A DNA stretch of 64,000 bases from Naasia sp. SYSU D00057 (GCF_017916505.1 NZ_JAFMSZ010000001.1:1-64000), one strand, 5' to 3'; shown: positions 1 through 8,550, counted from the first letter of the stretch. Numbers and translations: made by a program. The notes: generated from the sequence alone by a model not told the origin.

Positions 1-83
1 CGACTGGGTTGATAGGCCGGATGTGGAAGCAGGGACTAAAGACCTGTGCAGCTGACCGGTACTAATAAGCCGATAACTTGACA
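1..83 (+). rRNA. rrl: 23S rRNA, 3' end (partial)
   Basis: The window opens inside the last helices of a 23S rRNA gene. The stretch with GGACTAAAGACC and ACCGGTACTAATAAGCCGAT is the typical actinobacterial 23S 3' end. The 5' part lies outside the window. The exact mature end is estimated, not measured. Confidence 0.93.
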
Positions 84-196
84 ACACACCCCTTGTGGGT
101 AATGCGGTATGAATCGCACGACTGTTGCTCGCGTCCACTTTGTGGTTCCCGATGTACGGGAACAGATCAAGCATGATCACCTGAAACATCAATAGT
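84..196 (+). other. 23S-5S internal transcribed spacer
   Basis: This roughly 113-base spacer separates the 23S end from the 5S gene. It contains no ORF or tRNA. It should be transcribed as part of the rRNA precursor and removed during processing. Confidence 0.8.
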
Positions 197-315
197 GTTT
201 CGGCGGCCATAGCGAGAGGGAAACGCCCGGTCACATTCCGAACCCGGAAGCTAAGACTCTCAGCGCCGATGGTACTGCGGGGGCGACCCCGTGGGAGAGT
301 AGGACACCGCCGGAC
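197..315 (+). rRNA. rrf: 5S rRNA
   Basis: The segment begins GTTTCGGCGGCCATAGCG and carries the conserved 5S core (CCCGGTCACATTCCGAACCC) and the closing strand ending GGACACCGCCGGAC. Its length of about 119 nt is normal. The two ends pair to form helix I. It lies directly after the 23S gene, so it is the last gene of this rrn operon. Confidence 0.96.
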
Positions 316-327
316 TTCTTCGCAGGA

Positions 328-357
328 AGGGCCACCCATCGCCGGGTGGCCCTTTCT
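328..357 (+). terminator. Rho-independent terminator of the rrn operon
   Basis: A perfect 10-bp stem (AGGGCCACCC / GGGTGGCCCT) with a 6-nt loop is followed by a short T-rich tract, 13 bases after the 5S end. It separates the rRNA operon from the next gene. Confidence 0.85.
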
Positions 358-418
358 CGTTTAAGCCCCCGGCGCCGCGGGCCCGTAGACTTTCCACCAG
401 CAGGAAGCGAGAAATACC

Positions 419-2038
419 GTGGCCGACATGTCGAACTCCGACGGCCCCCGTCGCCCGCACCGCGGGGACCGGCGCCCCTCGGAGGGCCCCCGGGGGAACC
501 GTCCCGAGAACGGCTCGCGCCGTTCGAGCGACGGGCAGCGCCGGGCCTCCGACGGTGGCCGCGCGTCCGGGGATGCGCCCCGCCGCTCCGAGGACGGTCC
601 TCGCCGCTCCGGCGACGCGCCCCGCGGCGCCGGTGACGGCCCCCGCCGTACCGGTGACGCCCCGCGTCGCTCCGGTGACGGACCCCGCCGCTTCGAGAGC
701 CCTCGAGGTCAGGACGGTCCTCGCCGATCCGACGGTCCGCGTCGTGACGACGACCGTCGGCGCTCGGACGGCCCGAACCGTCAGGATGGCCCGCGTCGCT
801 TCGAGGGCCAGCGTCGCGACGACGCCGCGCGCCGCTCGGACGGCCCGCGTCGTGACGACGCCCCGCGCCGCTCCGAAGGCCCCCGTCGTGACGACGGCTT
901 CCGCCGCTCGGACAGCCCGCGCCGGGAGGACGGACCTCGCCGCTTCGAGAGCCCGCGCCGGGGTGAGGATGCCGGCCGGTCGTCCGACTCGCCCCGCCGC
1001 TCGTACGACTCCCCGCGCCGCTCAGCCGACGGCGCCCGCCGCGCCGACGGAACCGGAGAGCGCCGCGGTCGCCGCGAGGCCGGGGAACGGCCGGCCTGGA
1101 CGCCGCGGGACTCCGCCCACAAGCACGCGGGGCGCCCCGGCGCATCGCGAGGCGGCGACCAGCGCCGTGGGGACCGGGAGCCGCGCCCCGAGCACGAGGG
1201 CCCCGACCTTCGGCCCTTCCGGCCTCGCCACGACGACCCCGAGGTGCCGGAGGACGTGCTGCCGGCGCAGCTCGAGAAGGGCGCCCGCGTCGAGCTGAAG
1301 ACGCTGAGCAAGGAGAACGCCGACTGGGTGGCCGGCCACCTCGTCATGGCGAGCCGCCTGCTCGACACCGACCCGCAGCTGGCCCACCAGCACGCGCTCT
1401 CGGCCGCCCGGCGCGGCGGCCGCATCGCCATCGTGCGCGAGACCCTCGCGATCACCGCCTACACGACGGGCGACTTCGCGCTCGCCCTGCGGGAGCTGCG
1501 CACGTTCCGCCGCATCTCCGGCTCCAACGATCAGCTGCCGCTCATGGTGGACAGCGAGCGCGGCGTGGGCCGCCCCGACCGCGCGCTCGAGCTCGGCCGC
1601 TCGGTGCCCCGGGACACGCTTTCGGCCGCCGTGCAGGTCGGCCTCGCGATCGCGATGTCGGGCGCCCGGTTGGACCTCGGTCAGCCGGACCTCGCCCTCG
1701 CCGAGCTCGAGATCCCGCAGCTCGACCCGACTCGGGCCTTCTCCTACAGCCCGCCGCTGTTCCGCGCGTACGCCGAGGTGCTCGACGAGCTGGGCCGGGC
1801 GGACGAGGCCGAGCAGTGGCGCGCCCGTGCCGACGTCGCCGAGGACGCCCTCGAGCCCGAGGACGAGGACCTGATCGAGGTCGTCGACCTGGACGAGTCG
1901 GCCGACGACGAGCCCGCCGAGGAACCGGCGGACGGAACGTCGGCACAGAGCGGAACCGACGCGGAGCCGTCCGGCGACACGCCGGAGGGCGACGAGCCGG
2001 AGGGCGACGAGGCCGGGGATGCTCCGGAAGCGCGCTGA
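419..2038 (+). CDS. TPR-like protein with basic N-terminal and acidic C-terminal disordered regions
   Basis: This 539-residue protein has three parts. Residues about 1-270 are low-complexity and very rich in Arg, Asp, Gly, Ser and Pro, built from degenerate RRSDGPRRDD-like repeats. Residues about 275-477 form a helical, TPR-like region in which stretches such as LAHQHALSAARRGGR and ADEAEQWRARADVAEDAL fit TPR helices. The last 60 residues are strongly acidic. By position, before the HAD phosphatase and tlyA, it matches the TPR protein of the actinobacterial tlyA-der block, but the long basic repeat region is unusual. The GTG at 419 has AGGAAG 11 bases upstream; an in-frame ATG at 428 is an alternative. 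The role is unknown. The N-terminus looks suited to binding RNA or DNA, which is inference only. Confidence 0.82.
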   Translation: MADMSNSDGPRRPHRGDRRPSEGPRGNRPENGSRRSSDGQRRASDGGRASGDAPRRSEDGPRRSGDAPRGAGDGPRRTGDAPRRSGDGPRRFESPRGQDGPRRSDGPRRDDDRRRSDGPNRQDGPRRFEGQRRDDAARRSDGPRRDDAPRRSEGPRRDDGFRRSDSPRREDGPRRFESPRRGEDAGRSSDSPRRSYDSPRRSADGARRADGTGERRGRREAGERPAWTPRDSAHKHAGRPGASRGGDQRRGDREPRPEHEGPDLRPFRPRHDDPEVPEDVLPAQLEKGARVELKTLSKENADWVAGHLVMASRLLDTDPQLAHQHALSAARRGGRIAIVRETLAITAYTTGDFALALRELRTFRRISGSNDQLPLMVDSERGVGRPDRALELGRSVPRDTLSAAVQVGLAIAMSGARLDLGQPDLALAELEIPQLDPTRAFSYSPPLFRAYAEVLDELGRADEAEQWRARADVAEDALEPEDEDLIEVVDLDESADDEPAEEPADGTSAQSGTDAEPSGDTPEGDEPEGDEAGDAPEAR

Positions 2039-3041
2039 GGCTCCGACGCCGCTCGACGGCGTCGACGTGCTGCTCGCCGACCTCGACGGCGTCGTCTACG
2101 CGGGACCGGACGCCATCCCGCACGCGGTCGACGCGCTCGAGGGTGCGGCGGCCCGCGGCGTTCGTGTCGGCTACATCACCAACAACGCCTCGCGCAGCGA
2201 CGCGGTCGTCGCCGAGCATCTCGCCGGCTTCGGCCTCACAGTGCGCCCGGAGGACGTCGTCACGTCTCCCCAGGCCGCCATGCGGCTGCTGCGGGCCCAG
2301 CTCCCCGAGGGCGCGCTCGTGCTCGTCGTCGGCGGCGAGGGACTCGTCACCGAGGTGGAGCGGGCCGGCTTCCGCATCACCCGCGTCGCGGCCGACCGCC
2401 CGGACGCGGTGGTGCAGGGCTTCTTCCCGGACGTCTCCTGGCGGGAACTGGCGGAGGCGTCCTTCGCGCTCGCCCGCGACGCGAACGGGGACGGCATCCC
2501 CTGGATCGCGACGAACACCGACTGGACGATCCCGGTCGCCGGCGGCATCGCGCCGGGAAACGGCACGCTGGTGTCCGCCGTGCACACGGCCGTCGGCATC
2601 CTGCCCCAGGTGGCGGGCAAGCCGGAGACTCCCATCTTCGAGGAGGCGGTCCGCCGCTTCTCGGCGAGCAAGCCCCTGTTCCTCGGCGACCGGCTCGACA
2701 CCGACGTGCTCGGCGCCCGGCGCGCCGGCATCCCCTCGGCACACGTGCTCACCGGGATCGACCGGGCGAAGCAGCTGCTCTCCGCCGTGCCGGACCAGCG
2801 GCCGGACTTCCTGCTCGAGGACCTGCGGCAGCTGTCCGAGCCCTATCCGGCGACCGTGGTGAAGCGGGACGAGACGATCGTCGGCTCGGCGCGCGTCGGC
2901 ATCCGGGACGGGCGAGTCGAGGTGCGCGCCGAGGGCGAGCGCCGGATCGACCTGCTGCGCGCCGCCTGCGCCGCCATCTGGGGGTCGGGCCTGCCGATCT
3001 ACGCGCTCGACGTGCCCGAGCGGCTCTACACCGCCCGCTGA
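2019..3041 (+). CDS. HAD-superfamily hydrolase, subclass IIA
   Basis: This is a 340-residue HAD phosphatase of the NagD/p-nitrophenyl phosphatase type. The N-terminal DLDGVVY is the catalytic DxDGx motif with the nucleophile Asp, YITNNAS is the substrate-contact segment of IIA enzymes, and FLGDRLDTDVLGARRAG is the C-terminal metal-binding GDxxxxD motif. Its start overlaps the preceding gene by 20 bases, so the two are probably translationally coupled. The natural substrate cannot be read from the sequence; sugar or glycerol phosphates are typical for the family. The last 16 bases overlap the convergent ABC ATPase gene. Confidence 0.9.
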   Translation: MLRKRAEAPTPLDGVDVLLADLDGVVYAGPDAIPHAVDALEGAAARGVRVGYITNNASRSDAVVAEHLAGFGLTVRPEDVVTSPQAAMRLLRAQLPEGALVLVVGGEGLVTEVERAGFRITRVAADRPDAVVQGFFPDVSWRELAEASFALARDANGDGIPWIATNTDWTIPVAGGIAPGNGTLVSAVHTAVGILPQVAGKPETPIFEEAVRRFSASKPLFLGDRLDTDVLGARRAGIPSAHVLTGIDRAKQLLSAVPDQRPDFLLEDLRQLSEPYPATVVKRDETIVGSARVGIRDGRVEVRAEGERRIDLLRAACAAIWGSGLPIYALDVPERLYTAR

Positions 3042-3841
3042 GCCCCCGAGTGGTGCCGCCCGATCGGCAGCACCAGCGGCGTCCCGGAGACGGCGTCGGG
3101 CACGACCCGCGACTCCATGCCGAAGACCTCGCGCACCGTCGCCTCGGTGACGACGTCCGCCGGAGCGCCGTGGGAGTGCAGGCGGCCGTCCTTCACTGCG
3201 AACAGCTCGTCCGCGTACCGGGCGGCGAGGTTGAGGTCGTGCAGCACCATGACGATCGTCGTGCCGCTCTGCCGGTTGAGGTCGGTCAGGAGGTCGAGCA
3301 CCTCCACCTGGTGGGTGACGTCGAGGAACGTCGTCGGCTCGTCGAGGAGGAGCACGTCGGTGCCCTGGGCGAGCGCCATCGCGATCCAGACCCGCTGCCG
3401 CTGGCCGCCGGACAGCTCGTCGACGGGCCGATCGGCGAGCTCGAGCACGTCCGTCATCCGCAGGGCGGAGGTGACGGCCTGCTCGTCGTCGGTCGTCCAG
3501 GGCCGCAGGAACGAGCGGTGCGGGTAGCGTCCGCGCGCCACGAGGTCGGCGACCGCGATGCCGTCCGGTGCGACAGGCGTCTGCGGCAGGAGCCCCAGCA
3601 CCTTCGCCACCTCCCGGGTCGGCTGCTCGGCGATGGACCGGCCGTCGAGCAGCACCCTGCCCGACCTCGGCGGCAGCAGGCGGGCCATCGACCGCAGCAG
3701 GGTCGACTTGCCGCACGCGTTGGCGCCGACGATGACGCTGATCCGGCCGGCCGGGATGGTGAGGCTGAGGTCCTCGAGGACGAGTCGGTCGTCGTAGCCG
3801 ACGCTCAGCGCGTCGGTGGCGAGGGAGCGGTTGACCGTCAC
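3026..3841 (-). CDS. Iron-siderophore ABC transporter, ATP-binding protein
   Basis: This 271-residue ATPase is of the FecE/FepC/FhuC type. Walker A is GANACGKST, the ABC signature is LSGGQRQR and Walker B is VLLLDEPTTFLD, followed by the switch histidine in VLHDLNLAARYAD. It powers uptake of ferric siderophore through the two permeases encoded upstream in the same operon. Its ATG overlaps the stop of the preceding permease by 4 bp. The C-terminus runs 16 bases into the convergent HAD gene. Iron control is expected through the box at 6964-6982. Confidence 0.95.
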   Translation of the reverse strand: MTVNRSLATDALSVGYDDRLVLEDLSLTIPAGRISVIVGANACGKSTLLRSMARLLPPRSGRVLLDGRSIAEQPTREVAKVLGLLPQTPVAPDGIAVADLVARGRYPHRSFLRPWTTDDEQAVTSALRMTDVLELADRPVDELSGGQRQRVWIAMALAQGTDVLLLDEPTTFLDVTHQVEVLDLLTDLNRQSGTTIVMVLHDLNLAARYADELFAVKDGRLHSHGAPADVVTEATVREVFGMESRVVPDAVSGTPLVLPIGRHHSGAQRAV

Positions 3842-4854
3842 AGTCGACCTCCGGTGCGGTTGGACCTGGCGACGAGCCAGAGCAGGTAGGGGGCCCCGAC
3901 AGCGCCGGTGACGACGCCGACCGGGATGGTCGTGAAGAGCAGGTTGCTGCCGATGAGGTCCGCCGCGAGCACGAGGGCCGCTCCGACCAGCGCGGCAGGG
4001 GCGAGCAGCGACGCCCCCGGCAGCAGGCGGGCGGCGATCGGCCCGGCGAGGAACGCGACGAACGCGACCGGTCCGGCCGCGGCCGTGGCGACCGAGATGA
4101 GCCCGACCGCGACGACCACGATCAGGAGCCGCGTGGGGTCCGGCTTGACCCCGAGCGCGGCGGCCGCGTCATCGCCGAGCTGCAGCACGGAGAGGCGACG
4201 GGACAGCGCGAACGCGGCGGGGGTGAGGATCAGCATGGCGAGGGCGAGGGGCGGCACGTCGCCCCAGAACGCGCTGCTGAGGCTGCCGGACAGCCAGCGC
4301 AGCGCCTCCGCGGCCTTGTAGACCTCGGTCCGGGTGAGCACCCACTGGATGACGGCGAGGAGCACGGTGCCGAGGGCGATCCCGATGAGCACGAGCCGGG
4401 CGCCCTGGACGCCGCCCCGCCAGGACAGTGCGTAGAGGAGGAGCGCGACGGCGAGGCCCGCGACCACCGCCACAACGGATACGACCGCGCCCTGGGCGCC
4501 GAAGAAGCCGATCGCGACGACCGCCGCGGCGCTCGAGCCGTAGCCGACGCCCAGGATGTCGGGGCTCGCGAGGGGGTTGCGGAGCATCGTCTGGAACAGC
4601 GTGCCGGCCATGCCGAACGCCGCGCCGACGAGCAGGGCGACGATCGCGCGGGGCATCCGCAGCCGGCCGACCGTGAAGGACGCCCCGGGGACATCCTGCC
4701 CGAGCACGACCCCCAGCACGTCGGGCAGTCCGTAGATCCGGTCGCCCACCACCAGGGTGACGAGGAAGAGGGCGACGACGAGCACCGCGAGGACCGCGGT
4801 CACCACGATGCGGCGCCGGACCCGAGCGGTCCGGCCTGCGGCGAGCTCGCTCAC
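3838..4854 (-). CDS. Iron-siderophore ABC transporter permease (FepG/FecD type)
   Basis: This 338-residue BtuC/FecCD-family membrane protein has about 9-10 hydrophobic segments. The family hallmarks are MRNPLASPDILGVGYGSS near residue 100 and AGPVAFVAFLAGPIAARL in the C-terminal half. The GTG start (VSELAAG) at 4854 overlaps the upstream permease stop by 4 bp (GTGA). A much longer open frame exists upstream, but that sequence is the out-of-frame shadow of the other permease. It pairs with the permease at 4851-5906 to form the import channel. Confidence 0.93.
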   Translation of the reverse strand: MSELAAGRTARVRRRIVVTAVLAVLVVALFLVTLVVGDRIYGLPDVLGVVLGQDVPGASFTVGRLRMPRAIVALLVGAAFGMAGTLFQTMLRNPLASPDILGVGYGSSAAAVVAIGFFGAQGAVVSVVAVVAGLAVALLLYALSWRGGVQGARLVLIGIALGTVLLAVIQWVLTRTEVYKAAEALRWLSGSLSSAFWGDVPPLALAMLILTPAAFALSRRLSVLQLGDDAAAALGVKPDPTRLLIVVVAVGLISVATAAAGPVAFVAFLAGPIAARLLPGASLLAPAALVGAALVLAADLIGSNLLFTTIPVGVVTGAVGAPYLLWLVARSNRTGGRL

Positions 4855-5906
4855 AGCTCGCGGACCTTCGCGCGCCGGATCAGCCAGATGAAGAAGGGGG
4901 CGCCGACCACGGCGGTCATGATGCCGACGGGGATGTCGGTGGGGCGGCTGATCACCCGGCCGAGCACGTCGGCGCCGAGGAGGAGGACGGCACCGAGCAG
5001 GGCCGAGTAGGGGAGCAGCCAGCGGTGTCCGGGCCCGGTGAAGACGCGGGCGGCGTGCGGCACGACGAGTCCGACGAAACCGATGGGACCCGCGACCGCG
5101 ACGGCCCCTGCGCTGAGCAGGACGGCGGCGAGCCCCGCGAGGACCCGGGCGCCGCCCACCCGGCCGCCGAGGCCCCGCGCCACGTCGTCGCCGAGCGCGA
5201 GCACGTCGAGCCCTGGGGCGGACAGCAGCGCGAGGAGGACGCCGAGGGCGAGGAACGGGAGGACGGGCGCCATCTCGCCGAAGTCGGCGCCGCCCACCCC
5301 TCCCACCTGCCAGAAGCGGAACACGTTGAAGACGTCGGTGCGCACGAGGAGCACCGCGGAGACGAGGGAGACCAGAGCGGCCGAGGTGGCGGCTCCGGCG
5401 ACCGCGAGCTTCAGCGGCGTCGCTCCCGCTCGGCCGAGCGATCCGACGGCGTAGACGAGGAGTGCCGCACCTGCGGCGCCCACGAGGGCGAACCAGATGT
5501 ACTGGCTCGTCGAGCTGATCGCGAAGAAGGCGATGCCGATCACCACGGCCAGGGCGCTGCCGGCGTTCACGCCGAGGAGGCCGGGGTCGGCGAGCGGGTT
5601 GCGGGTGATGCCCTGCATGACGGCGCCTGAGACGCCGAGGGCGGCGCCGACGAGGAGCGCGAGCGCGGTCCGCGGCACGCGCGTCGCGACGGCCTGCTGC
5701 CCGAAGTCGCCCGCGGCGGGGTCGAGGATGCCGCCGACCACCTCCGTCCAGGAGACGACCCGCGAGCCGAAGACGAGGGACAGGAGGGCGAGGACGAGCA
5801 GCGCCGCCAGGCCGAGGACGAGGCCGGTGAGGAGCCGCCGACGGTGAAGCGCCGGCCGGGCCCCGCGGGACCCGGCCGGCGTCGACGTCGTCTGCTCCGC
5901 GATCAC
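4851..5906 (-). CDS. Iron-siderophore ABC transporter permease (FepD/FecC type)
   Basis: This 351-residue FecCD-family permease has an N-terminal transmembrane helix at about residues 25-45 and eight or more further helices. Conserved family segments are TRNPLADPGLLGVNAGSA and GPIGFVGLVVPHAAR, and the RVISRPTDIPVGIMTA region lies near the C-terminus. The GTG start overlaps the binding-protein stop by 4 bp. The two permeases are clearly paralogous and probably form a heterodimer, as in FepD-FepG. Confidence 0.93.
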   Translation of the reverse strand: MIAEQTTSTPAGSRGARPALHRRRLLTGLVLGLAALLVLALLSLVFGSRVVSWTEVVGGILDPAAGDFGQQAVATRVPRTALALLVGAALGVSGAVMQGITRNPLADPGLLGVNAGSALAVVIGIAFFAISSTSQYIWFALVGAAGAALLVYAVGSLGRAGATPLKLAVAGAATSAALVSLVSAVLLVRTDVFNVFRFWQVGGVGGADFGEMAPVLPFLALGVLLALLSAPGLDVLALGDDVARGLGGRVGGARVLAGLAAVLLSAGAVAVAGPIGFVGLVVPHAARVFTGPGHRWLLPYSALLGAVLLLGADVLGRVISRPTDIPVGIMTAVVGAPFFIWLIRRAKVREL

Positions 5907-6940
5907 TGCACCTTCGCTGCCGCGTCGGCGAGCAGCTGCGTGTACTCCTCAATGCCCCACGGGATGGACAGGACGGTCGGGGTGGTGGTGGCCGCGGCCA
6001 GCGGGTTCAGCTGGTCGATGATCGCCACCGCGCCGTTCTGCACCGCGGGGAGGGAGCCGAGCAGCGGATTCGCCTGCAGCGCCGCGAGGGAGCCGGCGTC
6101 GCCGTAGTTGACGATGATGTCCGAATCGGCGATGAGGTCGATGTTCTCGGCGGAGACCGTCGCGAAGAACTGGCCGGCGTTCTCCTCGCCCAGCTGCGTG
6201 ACTCCCTCAGAGTCCTCCATCCCGAGGTCGTGCAGGAAGGAGACCCGGGCGTCCTCGGGCAGGTAGACGTAGACGGAGCTGTCGTCGCTCGGGTCGACCC
6301 AGACGTAGGCGAAGGTCGTGCCCTCGAGCTCCGGGTGCGCGGCCGCGGCATCGGCGATCACGCCCTCGGTCTCGGCGACGAGGGTCTCCGCCTCGTCCGC
6401 GAGCCCGAGCGCCTGGCCGTTCAGGGTCACGCTCTCCCGCCAGTTCACGAGCCACGGGTCATCCGGGAAGGCCACGGTCGGCGCGATCTCGGAGAGCGTT
6501 CCGTAGTCCTCCTCCGTCATCCCGGAGTTCGCTCCGAGGATGACGTCCGGCGCCGCGTCGGCGACCTGCTCGAAGTTGTAGCCGTCGGCCTCGTCGAACA
6601 GCTCGGGGGTCTCGCCGCCGAGCTCGTCGATCGCGTCCTGAACCCAGGGGAGGATGCCGTCGCCGTTGTCGTCGGCGAAGGTGACGAACGGCATGCCGAC
6701 GGGCACGACGCCGAGCGCGAGCGCGACATCCTGGTTGCCCCAGGCGACGGCGGCCACCCGCTCGGGGGCGGCGTCGATCTCGGTGCTGCCGTAGGCGTGC
6801 TCGACCGTGACCGGGAAGCCGCTCCCGCCGCCGCTCGCGCCGCCGGACGCCTCGGGCGTCGCCGATCCGGAACAGGCGGTGAGGAGCAGAGCCCCGGAGA
6901 GGGTCAGTGCGGTCAGAAGGGGCTTGCGGGCGATGCGCAC
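5903..6940 (-). CDS. Iron-siderophore binding lipoprotein
   Basis: This 345-residue solute-binding protein of the FepB/FecB type has a lipoprotein signal: basic MRIARK, a hydrophobic core, then lipobox LTAC with the acylated Cys at residue 23. The mature part starts with a Ser/Gly-rich linker, followed by a periplasmic-binding fold with motifs such as PERVAAVAWGNQDVALALG and ADAAPDVILGANSG. It is anchored outside the membrane and delivers ferric siderophore to the permeases. The GTG start at 6940 has AAGGACG six bases upstream. It is the first gene of the four-gene operon, and an IdeR/DtxR box lies just upstream. Confidence 0.94.
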   Translation of the reverse strand: MRIARKPLLTALTLSGALLLTACSGSATPEASGGASGGGSGFPVTVEHAYGSTEIDAAPERVAAVAWGNQDVALALGVVPVGMPFVTFADDNGDGILPWVQDAIDELGGETPELFDEADGYNFEQVADAAPDVILGANSGMTEEDYGTLSEIAPTVAFPDDPWLVNWRESVTLNGQALGLADEAETLVAETEGVIADAAAAHPELEGTTFAYVWVDPSDDSSVYVYLPEDARVSFLHDLGMEDSEGVTQLGEENAGQFFATVSAENIDLIADSDIIVNYGDAGSLAALQANPLLGSLPAVQNGAVAIIDQLNPLAAATTTPTVLSIPWGIEEYTQLLADAAAKVQ

Positions 6941-6963
6941 GGGGCGACGTCCTTTCGCTTCGG

Positions 6964-6982
6964 TCAGGTAAGGCTAACCTAA
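6964..6982 (-). promoter_or_regulatory. IdeR/DtxR iron box
   Basis: The 19-mer TCAGGTAAGGCTAACCTAA matches the actinobacterial iron-box consensus TTAGGTTAGGCTAACCTAA at 17 of 19 positions. It lies 24 bases before the start codon of the siderophore-binding lipoprotein, where a bound iron-loaded repressor would block transcription. This predicts repression of the whole importer operon in iron-rich conditions. Confidence 0.88.
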
Positions 6983-7045
6983 CCAGCGGGGCGACGGCAG
7001 GGTCAAATCGGCCCGGGAAGCCGCCGTCCGGGTACCGTTGACGGG

Positions 7046-7180
7046 ATGTCCGACTCCCAGGTGCCCGACGCGATCGCCGAGATCGAGGAGCTGCCCCTCG
7101 CCGACCGGGCGGACCGGTACCTGGTGCTCCTCGACGAGCTGCGGCGCCGGCTCGAGGACGCGGACGCGGCGGGCCGATGA
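7046..7180 (+). CDS. Small conserved-position protein upstream of tlyA
   Basis: This ORF of 44 codons starts with ATG (MSDSQVPDAIAEIEELPLAD) and ends with TGA inside the tlyA start (ATGA, 4-bp overlap). The peptide is acidic and predicted helical, with a heptad-like YLVLLDELRRRLEDAD. Actinobacterial genomes often have a similarly short gene at exactly this place, between the HAD phosphatase and tlyA. The function is unknown; translational coupling to tlyA is likely from the overlap. Confidence 0.72.
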   Translation: MSDSQVPDAIAEIEELPLADRADRYLVLLDELRRRLEDADAAGR

Positions 7181-7983
7181 CGGACGCCCGCCTCGACGCG
7201 GCGCTCGTCGAGCGGGGCCTCGCGCGCTCCCGCACCCACGCGGCGCGTCTCATCGCCGACGGGCTCGTCACGGTCGAGGGCAGGCCCGCCGTCAAGCCCG
7301 CGCTGCGCGTGCCGGACGGCGCACGGATCGACGTCGCGCCCACCGACGCCTACGTCAGCCGCGCCGCCCACAAGCTCCTCGCTGCTCTCGACACCTTCGC
7401 CGTCCCCGTCGAGGGCCGCCTCGCGCTGGACGCCGGCGCCTCCACCGGCGGGTTCACGCAGGTGCTCCTCGAGCGCGGCGCCGAACGGGTGATCGCGGTC
7501 GACGTCGGCCACGGTCAGCTCGTGCCCGAGCTCGCCCGGGACCCGCGGGTCGACGCCCACGAGGGCGTGAACGTCCGCGACCTCGATCCCGCCGCGCTCG
7601 CCCGCCTCACCGGCTCCGACCGGCGCCCGGACCTGGTCGTCGCCGACCTCTCCTTCATCTCGCTCACCCACGTGCTTCCGGCGCTCGTCTCGGTCACGAT
7701 GCCGGACGCCGACTTCGTGGTCCTGATCAAGCCGCAGTTCGAGGTCGGGCGCGGCGGCGTGAAGGAGGGCATCGTCCGCGGCGCCGGTCTCCGCGCCGAC
7801 GCGATCCGGGACGTGCTCTGGGCCGCCTGGGATCTCGGCCTCGGCTCTGCGGGACTCACCGCCTCCCCGATCGCGGGCACGAACGGGAACCGGGAGTACC
7901 TCGCGCACCTCACCACCCGGGCGGGGGATCCGTCCGGGCTGCTGGAGCCGCAGCGACTCACCCGGCTCACCTCGGAGGGCTAG
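7177..7983 (+). CDS. tlyA: TlyA family rRNA (cytidine-2'-O)-methyltransferase
   Basis: This protein of 268 residues has an S4 RNA-binding domain at about residues 1-60 (RLDAALVERGLARSRTHAARLI) followed by an FtsJ-like Rossmann methyltransferase. The SAM-binding loop is LDAGASTGGFTQVLLERGA. The expected K-D-K-E catalytic residues are visible in RAAHKLL, VVADLSFISL, LIKPQFEVG and NREYL. In mycobacteria TlyA 2'-O-methylates 16S and 23S rRNA and confers capreomycin sensitivity. The ATG overlaps the small upstream ORF. Confidence 0.95.
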   Translation: MTDARLDAALVERGLARSRTHAARLIADGLVTVEGRPAVKPALRVPDGARIDVAPTDAYVSRAAHKLLAALDTFAVPVEGRLALDAGASTGGFTQVLLERGAERVIAVDVGHGQLVPELARDPRVDAHEGVNVRDLDPAALARLTGSDRRPDLVVADLSFISLTHVLPALVSVTMPDADFVVLIKPQFEVGRGGVKEGIVRGAGLRADAIRDVLWAAWDLGLGSAGLTASPIAGTNGNREYLAHLTTRAGDPSGLLEPQRLTRLTSEG

Positions 7984-8093
7984 CCGGCGACGTCCAGGCG
8001 ATTCGGCTTGCGGGCGGCTTCGCGGCCGGCGCGCACTCTCCGCTTCCGTGGCGGATTGCACGACCGCGCGGACGCAACTGCTCGTGCCCGACG

Positions 8094-8405
8094 TCAGCGC
8101 GGGGTCGGCGGCGCCGTGCTCTCGGGCGTGACCACCAGGCCGCCGGAGGAGTTCGACGCGTCGAGGAGGGCGACCAGCCAGTCGCGGTTGATGGCCGGCG
8201 GGCGGCCGCCGGAGAAGTGGAAGTGCATCGGGATGCCGTTGTCGATCCAGAGCGCATCGCGGCCCTCGCCCGAGTCCCGGGAGCCCGACCAGCTGAGCAG
8301 GAAGTGCTCGCCGCGGCGCAGCTTCGTGCTGATGACGATCTGCAGGTGGGCGAGCAGCCGGTCCTCGAACTCGAACGTCGAGTCGCCGTAGCGCAGTCTG
8401 CCCAC
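8094..8405 (-). CDS. DUF7882-like small protein of Microbacteriaceae
   Basis: This 103-residue protein starts VGRLRYGDSTFEFEDRLLAHLQ, resembling a small family common in Microbacteriaceae that databases have often mislabelled as ATP-dependent DNA ligase. It is far too short for a ligase and lacks the KxDG motif. A GTG start with AGAAGGGG six bases upstream supports the call. The centre has LLSWSGSRDSGEGRD and a short proline/threonine-rich tail. It lies antisense to the surrounding block, between tlyA and nadK. The function is unknown. Confidence 0.75.
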   Translation of the reverse strand: MGRLRYGDSTFEFEDRLLAHLQIVISTKLRRGEHFLLSWSGSRDSGEGRDALWIDNGIPMHFHFSGGRPPAINRDWLVALLDASNSSGGLVVTPESTAPPTPR

Positions 8406-8550
8406 CGATACCCCTTCTGGCTCTGCACGTCACAGTAGCGAGGCCGGGGGCGCGAGGGTGAGCCCCGCCGCGCCCCACCGGCCGGATGGGCGGTCCGTCG
8501 GCGGAGTCCGACAGAATGGAGGGACAGCAGCGAGGGCGGGAGCGCAAACG

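Noticed and set aside
1542-3716. 724-codon minus-strand frame across the TPR protein, HAD gene and ABC ATPase
   Set aside because: It crosses genes on both strands, with Arg/Pro-rich composition and no motif.
3838-5952. A fused 704-residue permease
   Set aside because: The upstream half is the out-of-frame shadow of the other permease; the true GTG start at 4854 overlaps that gene's stop by 4 bp.
8458-8550. Longer nadK N-terminus
   Set aside because: The extra residues are unrelated to NAD kinases, and the GTG at 8551 has a good ribosome binding site.
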